From JADKCL01 sp046329055 (GTDB lineage: Bacteria; Bacteroidota; Bacteroidia; J057; JADKCL01): 64,000 nucleotides of DNA. Under the pieces are notes generated by a model that worked only from the letters and a program-made list of their open reading frames with translations, was not told the DNA's origin and made no database searches. Location: NCBI GenBank assembly GCA_046329055.1, contig JAXLVK010000008.1:26236-90235 (forward strand). Reading direction: 5' to 3'. Position numbers and translations under genes: made by a program. Positions 56,845 to 64,000 of this stretch are shown piece after piece. Numbering within the stretch: the stretch's first letter is position 1; each line of letters begins with the position of its first letter.

Positions 56845-57498
56845 TCAGGACTCCAAAGGTTCCTCCTCATCCAGGAACGCCTCCATCTCCTCCGGGAAGT
56901 CATAAAGGTCGCCCAGCTTGCGGTAGATGATCTCCATGCTCGAATCGTCCACGCACTCCGCCGCTTTGCGGAGACTGATGCCCAGCACTTGGGCGGTCGC
57001 CTTCAGCAGTTCCTTGCCGAATGTCTCGTCATCCCCCTCATCCAAATCCGCAGTGAGGGCATTGAGTTGGGACAACTGCGAAAAGGTGAAGCTGCTCCCC
57101 ACCTGTTCGAAACTGCGCATGAACTCCGAGATGTCATCCGTCTTGATGTAGCCTGCCTCCTCGTAAAACGTGGCATCGTGGTGCAGCGAAATCACCCGGC
57201 CCGTCTCCAAGACCAGCCAGAAATCAATCCCATCATCGCCCCCAACATTCATCGCCGGAAACGGCACCTCCCCAAACCGATGCAGGAGATGCTCAAACGA
57301 AGGCACCCATTCACAAGCCCGCTGAAAAGAGGTCAACAGGAATGGTCCCCTCGGCGGTTTCTCCCCCGCAAGCCAAGCATCGAGCTCAGGCGCGATCGCC
57401 GGAATCTGGAAGAATGCCATCAATGACGTCTTGAGAGCGGAGAGGTCATTGTCCTGCTTGAAGGCAGCGATGGCGGATTGGAATGCGGTTGTATCCAT
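56845..57498 (-). CDS. SUKH/SMI1-KNR4-like hypothetical protein
   Basis: 217 aa, cytosolic. The stretch DDGIDFWLVLETGRVISLHHDATFYEE resembles the core of SMI1/KNR4 (SUKH) proteins, a superfamily that includes many immunity proteins of toxin systems, but the match is only by eye. The C-terminal ~45 residues are acidic and helical (YDFPEEMEAFLDEEEPLES). It is the first gene of the operon with the three paralogous membrane proteins. An immunity role is possible, but no toxin gene is nearby. Confidence 0.6.
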   Translation of the reverse strand: MDTTAFQSAIAAFKQDNDLSALKTSLMAFFQIPAIAPELDAWLAGEKPPRGPFLLTSFQRACEWVPSFEHLLHRFGEVPFPAMNVGGDDGIDFWLVLETGRVISLHHDATFYEEAGYIKTDDISEFMRSFEQVGSSFTFSQLSQLNALTADLDEGDDETFGKELLKATAQVLGISLRKAAECVDDSSMEIIYRKLGDLYDFPEEMEAFLDEEEPLES

Positions 57499-57656
57499 GG
57501 TGTTGTTGAATTTCGGGGTAAGATAGGGAATTCTTCACTATACCTTGCCCAGGATACGGGTCCCCCAACCTGCGCCAGCGTCATAGCTGCAATGCGCAAA
57601 CCCCAAGTTCGCGATCGCATGCACCACCTCCGCATGCATGCACAGCCCGTCAAATC

Positions 57657-58561
57657 CTATTCTTTCACAAACCTGCCCTGCTGAATCCGGCCGGACAGGT
57701 CTGTGAGTTGGTAGCGGTAGATGCCTGCCGTAAGTGATGTGGTGGGCAGGGTGACAGTGGATGTGAAACTGTGCTGCCACAGCAGGCGGCCTGCGAGGTC
57801 ATGGACAGTCAGTTCCAAGGGGTTGCTGTCGTACGCGGCAATTCGCAGATGTTGAGAGCAGGGATTGGGGGCGACTACAGCCAAGTCAGCGGAAAGCGCC
57901 GAAGGGGTGATCCCTACCGGTGTGAGGGAATCGCAATCCGCTAGGACGAGATTGGTGTTGTTCACAAACCGCTTGATACCGTTTTCCTTGTGGCAGATGA
58001 GATTGCCGTGGCCACCCTCGAAGTCGCAATTGGGGACCATGCCAAATGAGATGTCGCCGATGTCTTGGATCCACCGCAGGGTATCCGTGAGATTCCAATT
58101 GTCCCTGCCATGCAAGACAAATTTCGGTCGTTGAGAGCCGTCAAGCAGCGTCACAGTATAGACGCTGTCCACTTCATAGAGACCCCGGTGGCAGAAGCTC
58201 TGCCGGATGCTGATGGTATCCCCGACCACAAGACCGAAGTCAAACAGCAGGTCGTCAGGCCAATTGCAGTCGCCGCCGATGTAAATGCGGGTGCCAGTTT
58301 GCCTCAGGAAATCCACAAAGGTGCAAGAGCCAGAAGTGGACCATGTACCCCACCTGCAGATTTTGGCATAGGTGTAGCCACACTTCGTCGTATCACTCAC
58401 ATGCCGCACCGATGCATTGCCCGGCGGGGGAGAGTTGAAACTGTTCCCGTTGAAATAGACACCTTGCTGCCAATCCATGGGCAAGAAGGACTGAGCGGAA
58501 AGAGGGGATAAGCGAGGGCAAAAGCAAGAGCAAGCGGCCAATCGGCGCAGATGGATTTCAT
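57657..58561 (-). CDS. T9SS type A cargo protein of unknown function, one frameshift in signal peptide
   Basis: About 301 aa. A normal signal peptide (MKSICADWPLALAFALAYP) starts at 58561 but is out of frame with the body. One extra T in the run at 58499-58501 (coding strand) gives ...PLFSAQSFLPMDWQQG. The middle domain has many cysteines (DTTKCGYTYAKICRWG, CTFVDF, GGDCNW, SFCHRG, NCDFEGG) and no family that I recognise. The final ~80 residues (VAPNPCSQHLRIAAYD to QQGRFVKE) are a T9SS sorting domain. Confidence 0.75.
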
Positions 58562-59204
58562 TGACAAATGGGAAAGATGATGGAGACGTATTGATCCATG
58601 GAGAAATTAGCATCCGCCTCGCATCTGTGGTTCACTTGATCCTCCATCGGTCAGTTTCTGTGTGCGAATGGGTGATGGGGGCTATGTTCGTCATTCAGCG
58701 CAGCCGGGTCAGCCAATAGATGCTGGCGTCATCGAGGGGTTGCATCGATGACTTTGGGAGAGCGGATTTGTAGGTCTCGATGCTCGGGAGGAGATGTCGG
58801 AGAGGAAGTCTTGTTGCTGCATGAATGATGGAGCGTTGATTTTTGGGAAGTGATGGGAGAGGATTTTTTGTTAGATTATTGGCAATCATCGGAAGTGAAT
58901 CGAGGTGCGAGCCCGGCGATGAAGATGATGTCAAAGGGTGGTTGGTGGTGGGGGCCTTGCGCTTTGCGCTGCAACCCCCACTTTGGGGATGGCGCCCTTT
59001 CAGGGCTTTCCATTGCGCTCCCAGGGCGCGGGAACTGAAGGGGCGAAATCTCGTCGGGTGGGGTCTGGCCCAGCCGAAGGAAAATGTCCTCAATCCAGCT
59101 TATACCGTTCATCGAAGTCCGCCATTCCATTTCAACAAACCTCGGTATTCATCTTGAAATAAAGCTTTGTTGCATGAGTAGTATGTTGGTTGTAATGTAG
59201 GTCA
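58562..59204. other. Gene-poor stretch with one copy of the GC-rich repeat
   Basis: No gene can be supported here. An open frame at 58695-59093 on the minus strand is built mainly from the repeat at about 58948-59090. The rest (58695-58860) reads as ...SSMQPLDDASIYWLTRLR before a stop, which could be a gene remnant but matches nothing I know. Confidence 0.5.
58948..59090. repeat. Solitary copy of the GC-rich REP-like repeat
   Basis: It contains the same blocks as the tandem cluster at 59615-60140: GGGGGCCTTGCGCTTTGCGC, ATGGCGCCCTTTCAGGGCTT, TGAAGGGGCGAAATC and TCGGGTGGGG, in the same orientation but with the ~160-bp unit cut differently. It lies on the other side of the Y1 transposase gene. 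Confidence 0.8.
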
Positions 59205-59540
59205 CTAGCTTATCGACTCCGCTGGGCTCACGGAAAATGCTCCATAGCCGTTCTGCCAATAGAAATTGGATAGGCCTGGATCTTTCGTTTTGTACCATTT
59301 GGAGGAATGTGACTTGATCTCCTCGACCAATTTCATGAGTGCAATTTTCGTGGAGAGCTTACAAAGCACATGCACGTGATCCACCCATCCGCCGACCTGG
59401 ATCGATTGGCATTCCAAACGATTACAAGTTCCGCCGATGTATTCGTGCAGCTCCAACTCATTGGGACCCTCGATGAAGGGTATGCGGTGTTTCGTGCTGA
59501 ATATGATGTGAACGTAGTTATTCACCAGTGATTGTCCCAT
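59205..59540 (-). CDS. REP-associated tyrosine transposase (Y1_Tnp, IS200-like), short C-terminus
   Basis: 111 aa. Family signatures are NNYVHIIFSTKHRIPFI at the start, the HUH motif in GGWVDHVHVLCKLS and VEEIKSHSSKWYK, and the region FYWQNGYGAFSVSPAES. The catalytic Tyr should lie in the helix after GYGAFSVS. Full proteins run on to ~150 aa, but a TAG ends this one right there, so it may be truncated or shifted and possibly inactive. Such enzymes nick single-stranded DNA at REP hairpins, and GC-rich palindromic repeats flank it on both sides. Confidence 0.82.
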   Translation of the reverse strand: MGQSLVNNYVHIIFSTKHRIPFIEGPNELELHEYIGGTCNRLECQSIQVGGWVDHVHVLCKLSTKIALMKLVEEIKSHSSKWYKTKDPGLSNFYWQNGYGAFSVSPAESIS

Positions 59541-59614
59541 GGTGCTAAATAATTGTTTCCTTTCAGTTATTTGGCAAATGTGGGAATTGATTGCTGAAAA
59601 TGCAATTCAAAATT

Positions 59615-60140
59615 GATAAGCCCTGAAGGGGCGGAAATCCTTCGGGTGGGGTGTAGCCCCAGCCGGATGATCATGTTTTCGAGGATTTTTGGTGGTGGGG
59701 GCCTTGCGCTTTGCGCGCAACCCCCACTGTTGAGATGGCGCCCTTTCAGGGCTTTGCCGTGTGGTGACAGTGCGCGATAAGCCCTGAAGGGCGAAATCTC
59801 TTCGGGTGGGGTGCAGCCCCAGCCGGATGATCATGCTTTCGAGGATTTTTGGTTGTAGGGCCTTGCGCTTCGCGCTGCAGCCCCACTGTTGGGATGGCGC
59901 CCTTTCAGGGCTTGCCGTGTGGTGACAGTGCGCGATAAGCCCTGAAGGGGCGAAATCCCTTCGGGTGGGGTGTAGCCCCAGCCGGATGATCATGCTTTCG
60001 AGGATTTTGGTTGTGGGGGCCTTGCGCTTCGCGCTGCAACCCCCACTGTTGGGATGGCGCCCTTTCAGGGCTTTCCATGTGGTGACTGGATGGGAGAGAA
60101 GCCTGAAGGGGCGAAATCCTTCGGGTGGGAGTGCAGCCCC
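59615..60140. repeat. Tandem ~160-bp GC-rich REP-like repeat, three units plus a partial fourth
   Basis: Units start at 59615, 59776, 59934 and (partial) 60097, all with GATAAGCCCTGAAGG or a close variant. Each holds two face-to-face palindromic blocks: AAGCCCTGAAGGGGCGAAAT with GGGTGGGGTGTAGCCCC, and GGGGGCCTTGCGCTTCGCGC with AACCCCCAC, then GGCGCCCTTTCAGGGCTT. The units are over 90% alike by eye. The rest of the gap to 60515 holds nothing I recognise. Confidence 0.88.
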
Positions 60141-60488
60141 ACCACTATCAAGACCGACTCTGTTGGTAAGAACCGAAAACTGTCTATGATATTCATAATA
60201 TGAATTTTCCAATAACCATAAATCAAATCCGAATGCAAGGTTCAGCACAATTTGGCATCTGCAAAGTTTAAACAGAAATGCATTGAAAATCAACTAAATG
60301 GGTGGGAATGGAGAGCCCTACTCTTCTACGATTTGTGTGGGACTCCCGAGCTTTCCCCGACTCGACGCTGGTGATTGAAACAGCGACGTCAATGCGACAT
60401 TTCCGTCATTCGTCGCACTTTTTCTGCTGTCTGCTGCTAATCACGTGGTTGAAGGTGTTTGCGAAGCGCAATGAACCCCTTATGCTCC

Positions 60489-60496
60489 TACCTTTG
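60489..60496 (+). promoter_or_regulatory. Possible Bacteroidota -7 box
   Basis: TACCTTTG (TAnnTTTG type) lies 20 bp before the ATG at 60516. No TTG occurs at the usual distance upstream, so support is weak, but the same box precedes the T9SS gene at 20939. Confidence 0.3.
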
Positions 60497-60515
60497 TAAC
60501 AAATCATTGGAGAGT

Positions 60516-61888
60516 ATGCATCAGATTTTCAATCGTGCCGCCGCGTGCAGGCTCGCTTCCCTTGTTATTGGGCTCTTGTTCACACGGTTCGTGGTGATGG
60601 CGCAACACTATGTGATCACTTATGCTGGCAGCGGTGTGGCTGGATTGGTGGATGGGGATACGCTCGGCCCAATTTGGACGGCCCAGTGACATCGACGGGG
60701 ATCCGCTGGGGAACTTGATCGTGGTGGATGCTGACAATTCCATCCGTAAAATCAGCCCCGCTGGGGATCGTGACCACCATCGCGGGCAATGGTGTCGCAG
60801 GCTATTTTGATGGGCCGGGCAGCAGTTCCCCTCATCAATGGCGCAACCAATGCTTGTATCGACAGTGTGGGCAATGTGTATTTTGCGGATTTTGCCAATC
60901 AACGCATCGAAAGATTGACCTCTCTGGCAATGTATCCACCATCGCTGGAAGTGGCGCGATTGGCTACAAGGACGCCTTACGGCCATGTTTGCCGCATTTC
61001 GCTACCCACGCGGCATCTGCATGGATAGTCATGGCAACCTGTATATTGCGGACGGACGCGGAACCACCGCATCCGCAAGCTGGACCCGCAAGGCAATGTC
61101 ACCCTGGCCACTGGAGGCGGCAGGCTCTGTGGGCGTGCAAAGCCCTGGGGATTGGGTCGATGGGCCGGATACCACTGCGCGGTTCTGGACGCCCTGTGGA
61201 CTGGAGATCGATGCTGCTGACAACCTGTACCTCGCCGATGCCTACAACCACCGCATCCGCCTGATCGACCCACAGGGCATGGTGACCACATTGGCAGGCA
61301 ATGGCCCTGGAGGTTCCACATCCGGGGCGTACCTGGATGGCTCAAACGCTATCGCAAGATTGAATACCCCGACAGGACTCGGCCTCGGGAAACCATGGTG
61401 AATTGCTCATCGCCGACTCTTTCAACCACTGCATTCGGCAGGTGAGCGGGGGCATGGTCACGACACTCGCGGGCAACGGTAGCGCGGGCTACCTCAACGA
61501 CAGCGGCCAACAGGCAATGATGGACCGTCCGCGGGCGGCTTGGATGGATGCTGCGGGGACCTCGATCTATGTCGCCGATGGCGGGAACCATGTGCTTCGT
61601 CGCATTCTCCTGGACCCAATGACTGCAATATCACCTGCCGCATCTGTCTTGTCGGGTCTTGCTTTTCCCAATCCAGCGTTTGACCAAGTGGCGTTTCAGG
61701 TTGCAGGCGCAGTCGGCACAGATGCAATGCAGCTTTCTGTGATCGATTTGACGGGAGCAGTGGTCATGGAGCCGCGCCCTTATGTCGCTGAGGAATCGAT
61801 TTCCATCGAAGGTTTGGCCCCTGGATTGTACTTTGCAAGGATTCAAACGGGGACCGGGATGTATGTGAGCAGGTTTGTGAAACATTGA
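60516..61888 (+). CDS. NHL-repeat secreted protein with T9SS type A sorting domain, heavily frameshifted
   Basis: The start MHQIFNRAAACRLASLVIGLL gives a signal peptide ending near VMAQ. NHL-type propeller units appear in order but in changing frames: HYVITYAGSGVAGLVDGD, GNLIVVDADNSIRKISPAG, VTTIAGNGVAGYFDG, GNVYFADFANQRIE, DLSGNVSTIAGSGAIGYKD, GNLYIADG, DNLYLADAYNHRIRLIDPQG and IADSFNHCIRQVSGG. The end (FPNPAFDQVAFQVAG to MYVSRFVKH) is a T9SS sorting domain. At least seven shifts occur between 60660 and 61405, so this is either a pseudogene or a poorly sequenced stretch. If intact, a ~460-aa surface or secreted propeller protein is expected. Confidence 0.7.
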
Positions 61889-61919
61889 GCAGGGGCACCG
61901 GGTTAATGCTCTAAACGCA

Positions 61920-62474
61920 ATGCCCATGCAACCGCCCATTTACCATACCCCTAAAATCTGGACCTTGCCGGAATTCCTCACGCCTGCCGAATGCAATGAA
62001 CTGATCGCCCAAAGTGAGGCGATGGGGTACGAGGAGGCCAAGGTTTCATTGTCCTCAGGTGCTGTGAAAATGCCGGGCTTGCGCAACAATTACCGCTTGA
62101 TCTTCAGTGACAAGGGGCTTGCCGATAGGTATTGGGAGTTGGTTCGGATGGCAGTGCCGGAAGAGATGGATGGCGCATTGGCTGTGGGCTTGAATGAGCA
62201 ATTCCGTTTCTACAAATATGGCTCCGGTCAGCGGTTCAAGCGGCATATTGATGGGCGGTTCCGCCGGAATGAGAAGGAGGAAAGCAGGATTACATTCATG
62301 ATTTATTTGAACGAGGATTATGAGGGAGGGGAGACCGCATTTGACGATGTCACGATCCATCCCCGGACAGGCGACGCGCTGCTTTTCATCCACGAGCAAA
62401 AGCATGAAAGCATCCCGATTCGCAGCGGGGTGAAGTATGTATTGCGGAGTGATGTCATGTACGCGAGGGAATGA
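61920..62474 (+). CDS. 2-oxoglutarate/Fe(II)-dependent prolyl 4-hydroxylase-like oxygenase
   Basis: 184 aa. The Fe(II) ligands fit the HxD in FKRHIDGRFRR and the distal His in HEQKHESIPI; the basic residue binding 2-oxoglutarate is the Lys or Arg in SGVKYVLRSD. The core ITFMIYLNEDYEGGETAF is typical of P4Hc-type oxygenases. It has no signal peptide, so it acts in the cytosol, perhaps on a protein side chain or small molecule. It starts 31 bp after the NHL protein. Confidence 0.88.
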   Translation: MPMQPPIYHTPKIWTLPEFLTPAECNELIAQSEAMGYEEAKVSLSSGAVKMPGLRNNYRLIFSDKGLADRYWELVRMAVPEEMDGALAVGLNEQFRFYKYGSGQRFKRHIDGRFRRNEKEESRITFMIYLNEDYEGGETAFDDVTIHPRTGDALLFIHEQKHESIPIRSGVKYVLRSDVMYARE

Positions 62475-62975
62475 ATAATTGATAATTAACAATGGATAAT
62501 TCAACGCCGTTCCATTGAGAGGCGGCGGCATCCTGCCGCACGCCGAACGAACCTTTGCCTCCGGCGAATGGAGGTGATTCAGGCTGTACAGACCACGCAT
62601 GTCAGAGGTAAATGTTCAATAGCCCTGTTCCGAGGATCGGAACGGCTCCCCAGCCACGTCATCCTGAGCGGAGCGAAGGATCTAGCACAGGAGATTGTCC
62701 ATTCTTCACCCCTCAGCGCAACGCCATCATCCAGCGATTGCCATCCCACCGCATCACGATGTCGGGCTTCGCATTCTTCACAGTATCCGCATATTGGGGT
62801 TGTACCAGCAAGATGGAATCCAGCAGTATGGTAGCCATCCGTGCTAGATCCTTCGGCCCGTCCCGGGCCTCAGGATGACGCGGGTAAGGACCGCACGATG
62901 ACATGACTCGCATCCAAACATTCCCTATCTTCACCCTCAATTGTTCATTCTCCATTATTCATTATCCATTGGAAC
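62475..62975. other. 501-bp intergenic region composed of repeats
   Basis: It contains, in order, an 'aatggataat' AT-rich word, the GAGGCGGCGGCATCCTGCCG motif (from 62519), copy 3 of the CGTCATCCTGAG palindromic element (62657-62880) and another 'ttgttcattctccattattc' tract. No gene is supported. Confidence 0.6.
62657..62880. repeat. Dispersed palindromic repeat (CGTCATCCTGAG family), copy 3
   Basis: The left arm CGTCATCCTGAG...CGAAGGATCTAGCAC and the right arm GTGCTAGATCCTTCGG...GGGCCTCAGGATGACG are inverse of each other, with ~150 bp of unrelated sequence between. The arms are closest to copy 2 (the CTAGCACA word is shared). Confidence 0.7.
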
Positions 62976-63521
62976 ATGGTTATTTTGTTCGTCGCGACTA
63001 CGATTGATGGGTACATTGCCCGGCCGGATGGGAACATCGATTGGTTGAATGCCATTCCGGAGCCGGATTCGGGGGATTATGGGTATGCGGAATTGTTGGC
63101 GGGCATCGGGAGTGTGGTGATGGGGCGCAAGACTTATGAGGAGGTCTTGGGATTTGGGGTGGAATGGCCGTATTCGGATTACAAGACGGTGATTGTGACG
63201 CGGAACCGGGAGTTTGCGGTGAGCACGCCGAGTACTTATGTCTTGCAAACGGGGATTGCGGAAGGGATGGCGGAGCTGGAACGGGAGACGGGCAAGGATA
63301 TATGGCTGGTGGGTGGCGGAGAATTGGTGGCCGAGTTCCTGAGGCTGGATTTGGTGGACAAGATGGTGATCTCGGTGGTGCCGTTGGTGCTGGGTGAGGG
63401 AATTCCATTGTTCCCGGGCCGGAGCAAGGAGTCCGCATGGACCTTGGTGGAGGCGAAGGCATTCAATACCGGGTTGGTGAACTTGGTCTATCTCCGGAAG
63501 GATGGCGCAAGGAATTCTTAG
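62976..63521 (+). CDS. Dihydrofolate reductase-like (RibD C-terminal) family protein
   Basis: 181 aa. The opening MVILFVATTIDGYIARPDGNIDWL, the VVMGRKTYEEVL block and DIWLVGGGELVAEFL (NADPH site) are characteristic of the RibD_C/YyaP branch of the DHFR fold. An NADPH-dependent reductase is expected; true folate activity is not implied. It ends 18 bp before the MbnP-like gene, so the two may be co-transcribed. Confidence 0.9.
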   Translation: MVILFVATTIDGYIARPDGNIDWLNAIPEPDSGDYGYAELLAGIGSVVMGRKTYEEVLGFGVEWPYSDYKTVIVTRNREFAVSTPSTYVLQTGIAEGMAELERETGKDIWLVGGGELVAEFLRLDLVDKMVISVVPLVLGEGIPLFPGRSKESAWTLVEAKAFNTGLVNLVYLRKDGARNS

Positions 63522-63539
63522 ATTCGGCATCCAATGGGC

Positions 63540-64000
63540 ATGAAGGTTTCACAATGGCTCCTGACGGCGGCTTTGGCCGTGGTGCTGCATCTCTCGGGAT
63601 GGGCGCAGAGCCTGCGTTTTGACCTGCGAATGGGGGAGGAGGCATTGGAATTGGATGCGGAAAAGGCATCGGGGACAAATGGCGGGGTGACGATCGAGGC
63701 GTTCCGGTTTTATGTTTCGGATGTGGCATTCATGGCGGGGGAGCGGGTGGTATATGCGTTGCCGGAACGGTATCATTTGGTGGATGCGGAGGTGCCGGAG
63801 TCTTGGGGGATGTCGTTGGGTGCCAAGGGAATCCCGGCGGATTGCGATGGTATCCGGTTTGCTTTGGGCATTGATAGCCTGACGAATGTAAGCGGCGCCC
63901 TTGGCGGGGATTTGGATCCGACGAAGGGCATGTATTGGGCGTGGCAGAGTGGGTACATCAATATGAAGATGGAGGGGACGAGTCCGGTCTGTCCCGCGCG
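63540..64000 (+). CDS. MbnP-like periplasmic copper-associated protein, partial (runs off right edge)
   Basis: The first 153 residues are visible, from MKVSQWLLTAALAVVLH with a signal peptide ending near GWAQ. The block FALGIDSLTNVSGALGGDLD and PTKGMYWAWQSGYINMKMEG is the hallmark of MbnP-domain proteins, found beside methanobactin-type or cytochrome-peroxidase (MbnH) copper genes and widely in Bacteroidota. Conserved Trp residues are thought to be modified or to help bind Cu(I) (family knowledge). An MbnH-type di-haem partner would be expected just beyond the window. Confidence 0.82.
   Translation, partial: MKVSQWLLTAALAVVLHLSGWAQSLRFDLRMGEEALELDAEKASGTNGGVTIEAFRFYVSDVAFMAGERVVYALPERYHLVDAEVPESWGMSLGAKGIPADCDGIRFALGIDSLTNVSGALGGDLDPTKGMYWAWQSGYINMKMEGTSPVCPA

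Noticed and set aside
58695..59093. 132-aa minus-strand frame
   Set aside because: More than half is translated from the GC-rich repeat also present at 59615-60140; no independent coding signal.
59607..60293. 228-aa frame over the tandem repeat
   Set aside because: It consists of three translated copies of a non-coding palindromic repeat with small indels between units.

Overview
The window looks like a chromosomal segment of a GC-rich member of the Bacteroidota, most likely Saprospiria/Chitinophagia-like; this is inferred from content, no 16S is present. Support comes from at least seven very large secreted proteins carrying type IX secretion (T9SS) C-terminal sorting domains (five type A-like, two of the 'gliding motility-associated' type B), a CusA permease fused to a TolC-like domain, a DUF6660-like metal peptide, WG-repeat proteins, LytTR two-component signalling and a few TAnnTTTG-type promoter boxes. 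No rRNA, tRNA, prophage or CRISPR array was seen.

Layout. 1-0.75 kb: a membrane protein running off the left edge. 0.87-1.35 kb: a palindromic dispersed repeat and a broken GIY-YIG endonuclease gene. 1.37-8.81 kb (minus strand): an eight-gene Ter/TerY-phosphorylation operon read TerD, TerD, TerY, TerY, 2-TM protein, TerY with zinc ribbon, PP2C phosphatase, protein kinase with zinc ribbon. 9.0-17.8 kb: a 1736-aa PKD/dockerin-like T9SS protein, a lysophospholipid-type acyltransferase and a beta-propeller T9SS protein. 18-22.3 kb: methyltransferase, sulfatase and a TIGR03790-like T9SS protein. 22.5-26.3 kb: LytTR regulator and its two-component-regulator-propeller histidine kinase. 26.7-31.4 kb: nucleoside transporter, sugar-lactone oxidase and WG-repeat lipoprotein. 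31.5-32.3 kb: a non-coding higher-order tandem repeat (64-bp units made of 21-bp monomers). 32.5-38.5 kb: a heavy-metal (Cus/Czc) efflux operon. 38.7-48.5 kb: two giant type-B T9SS adhesin-like proteins with a small SRPBCC gene between them. 48.8-54.4 kb: lipoprotein, PlsY, O-antigen-ligase-like protein with TPRs, TauE, SRPBCC and a PhnB-like protein. 54.6-58.6 kb: a second WG protein, an operon of three paralogous four-helix membrane proteins plus a SUKH-like protein, and a T9SS protein. 58.9-60.1 kb: a REP-associated Y1 transposase between GC-rich repeats. 60.5-64 kb: NHL-repeat T9SS protein, 2OG-Fe(II) oxygenase, DHFR-like reductase and the start of an MbnP-like copper protein.

Many genes (membrane protein, GIY-YIG, kinase, lactone oxidase, WG lipoprotein, cusA, giant Ig protein, O-antigen ligase, two T9SS proteins) are interrupted by single-base shifts. 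In most cases one extra base, often in a homopolymer, restores a perfect family match, so I annotate each as one gene and suspect under-called bases rather than decay. The shifts cluster (about 0.3-2.1, 44.9-45.1, 50.5-51.1 and 60.6-61.4 kb) while long neighbours are intact.

The most interesting content is the Ter/TerY phospho-signalling operon with its embedded 2-TM protein and paired proline-rich TerY tails, the 21/64-bp higher-order repeat, and the density of different intergenic palindromic repeat families, including a transposase-associated cluster and an element with a possible 8-bp target duplication.
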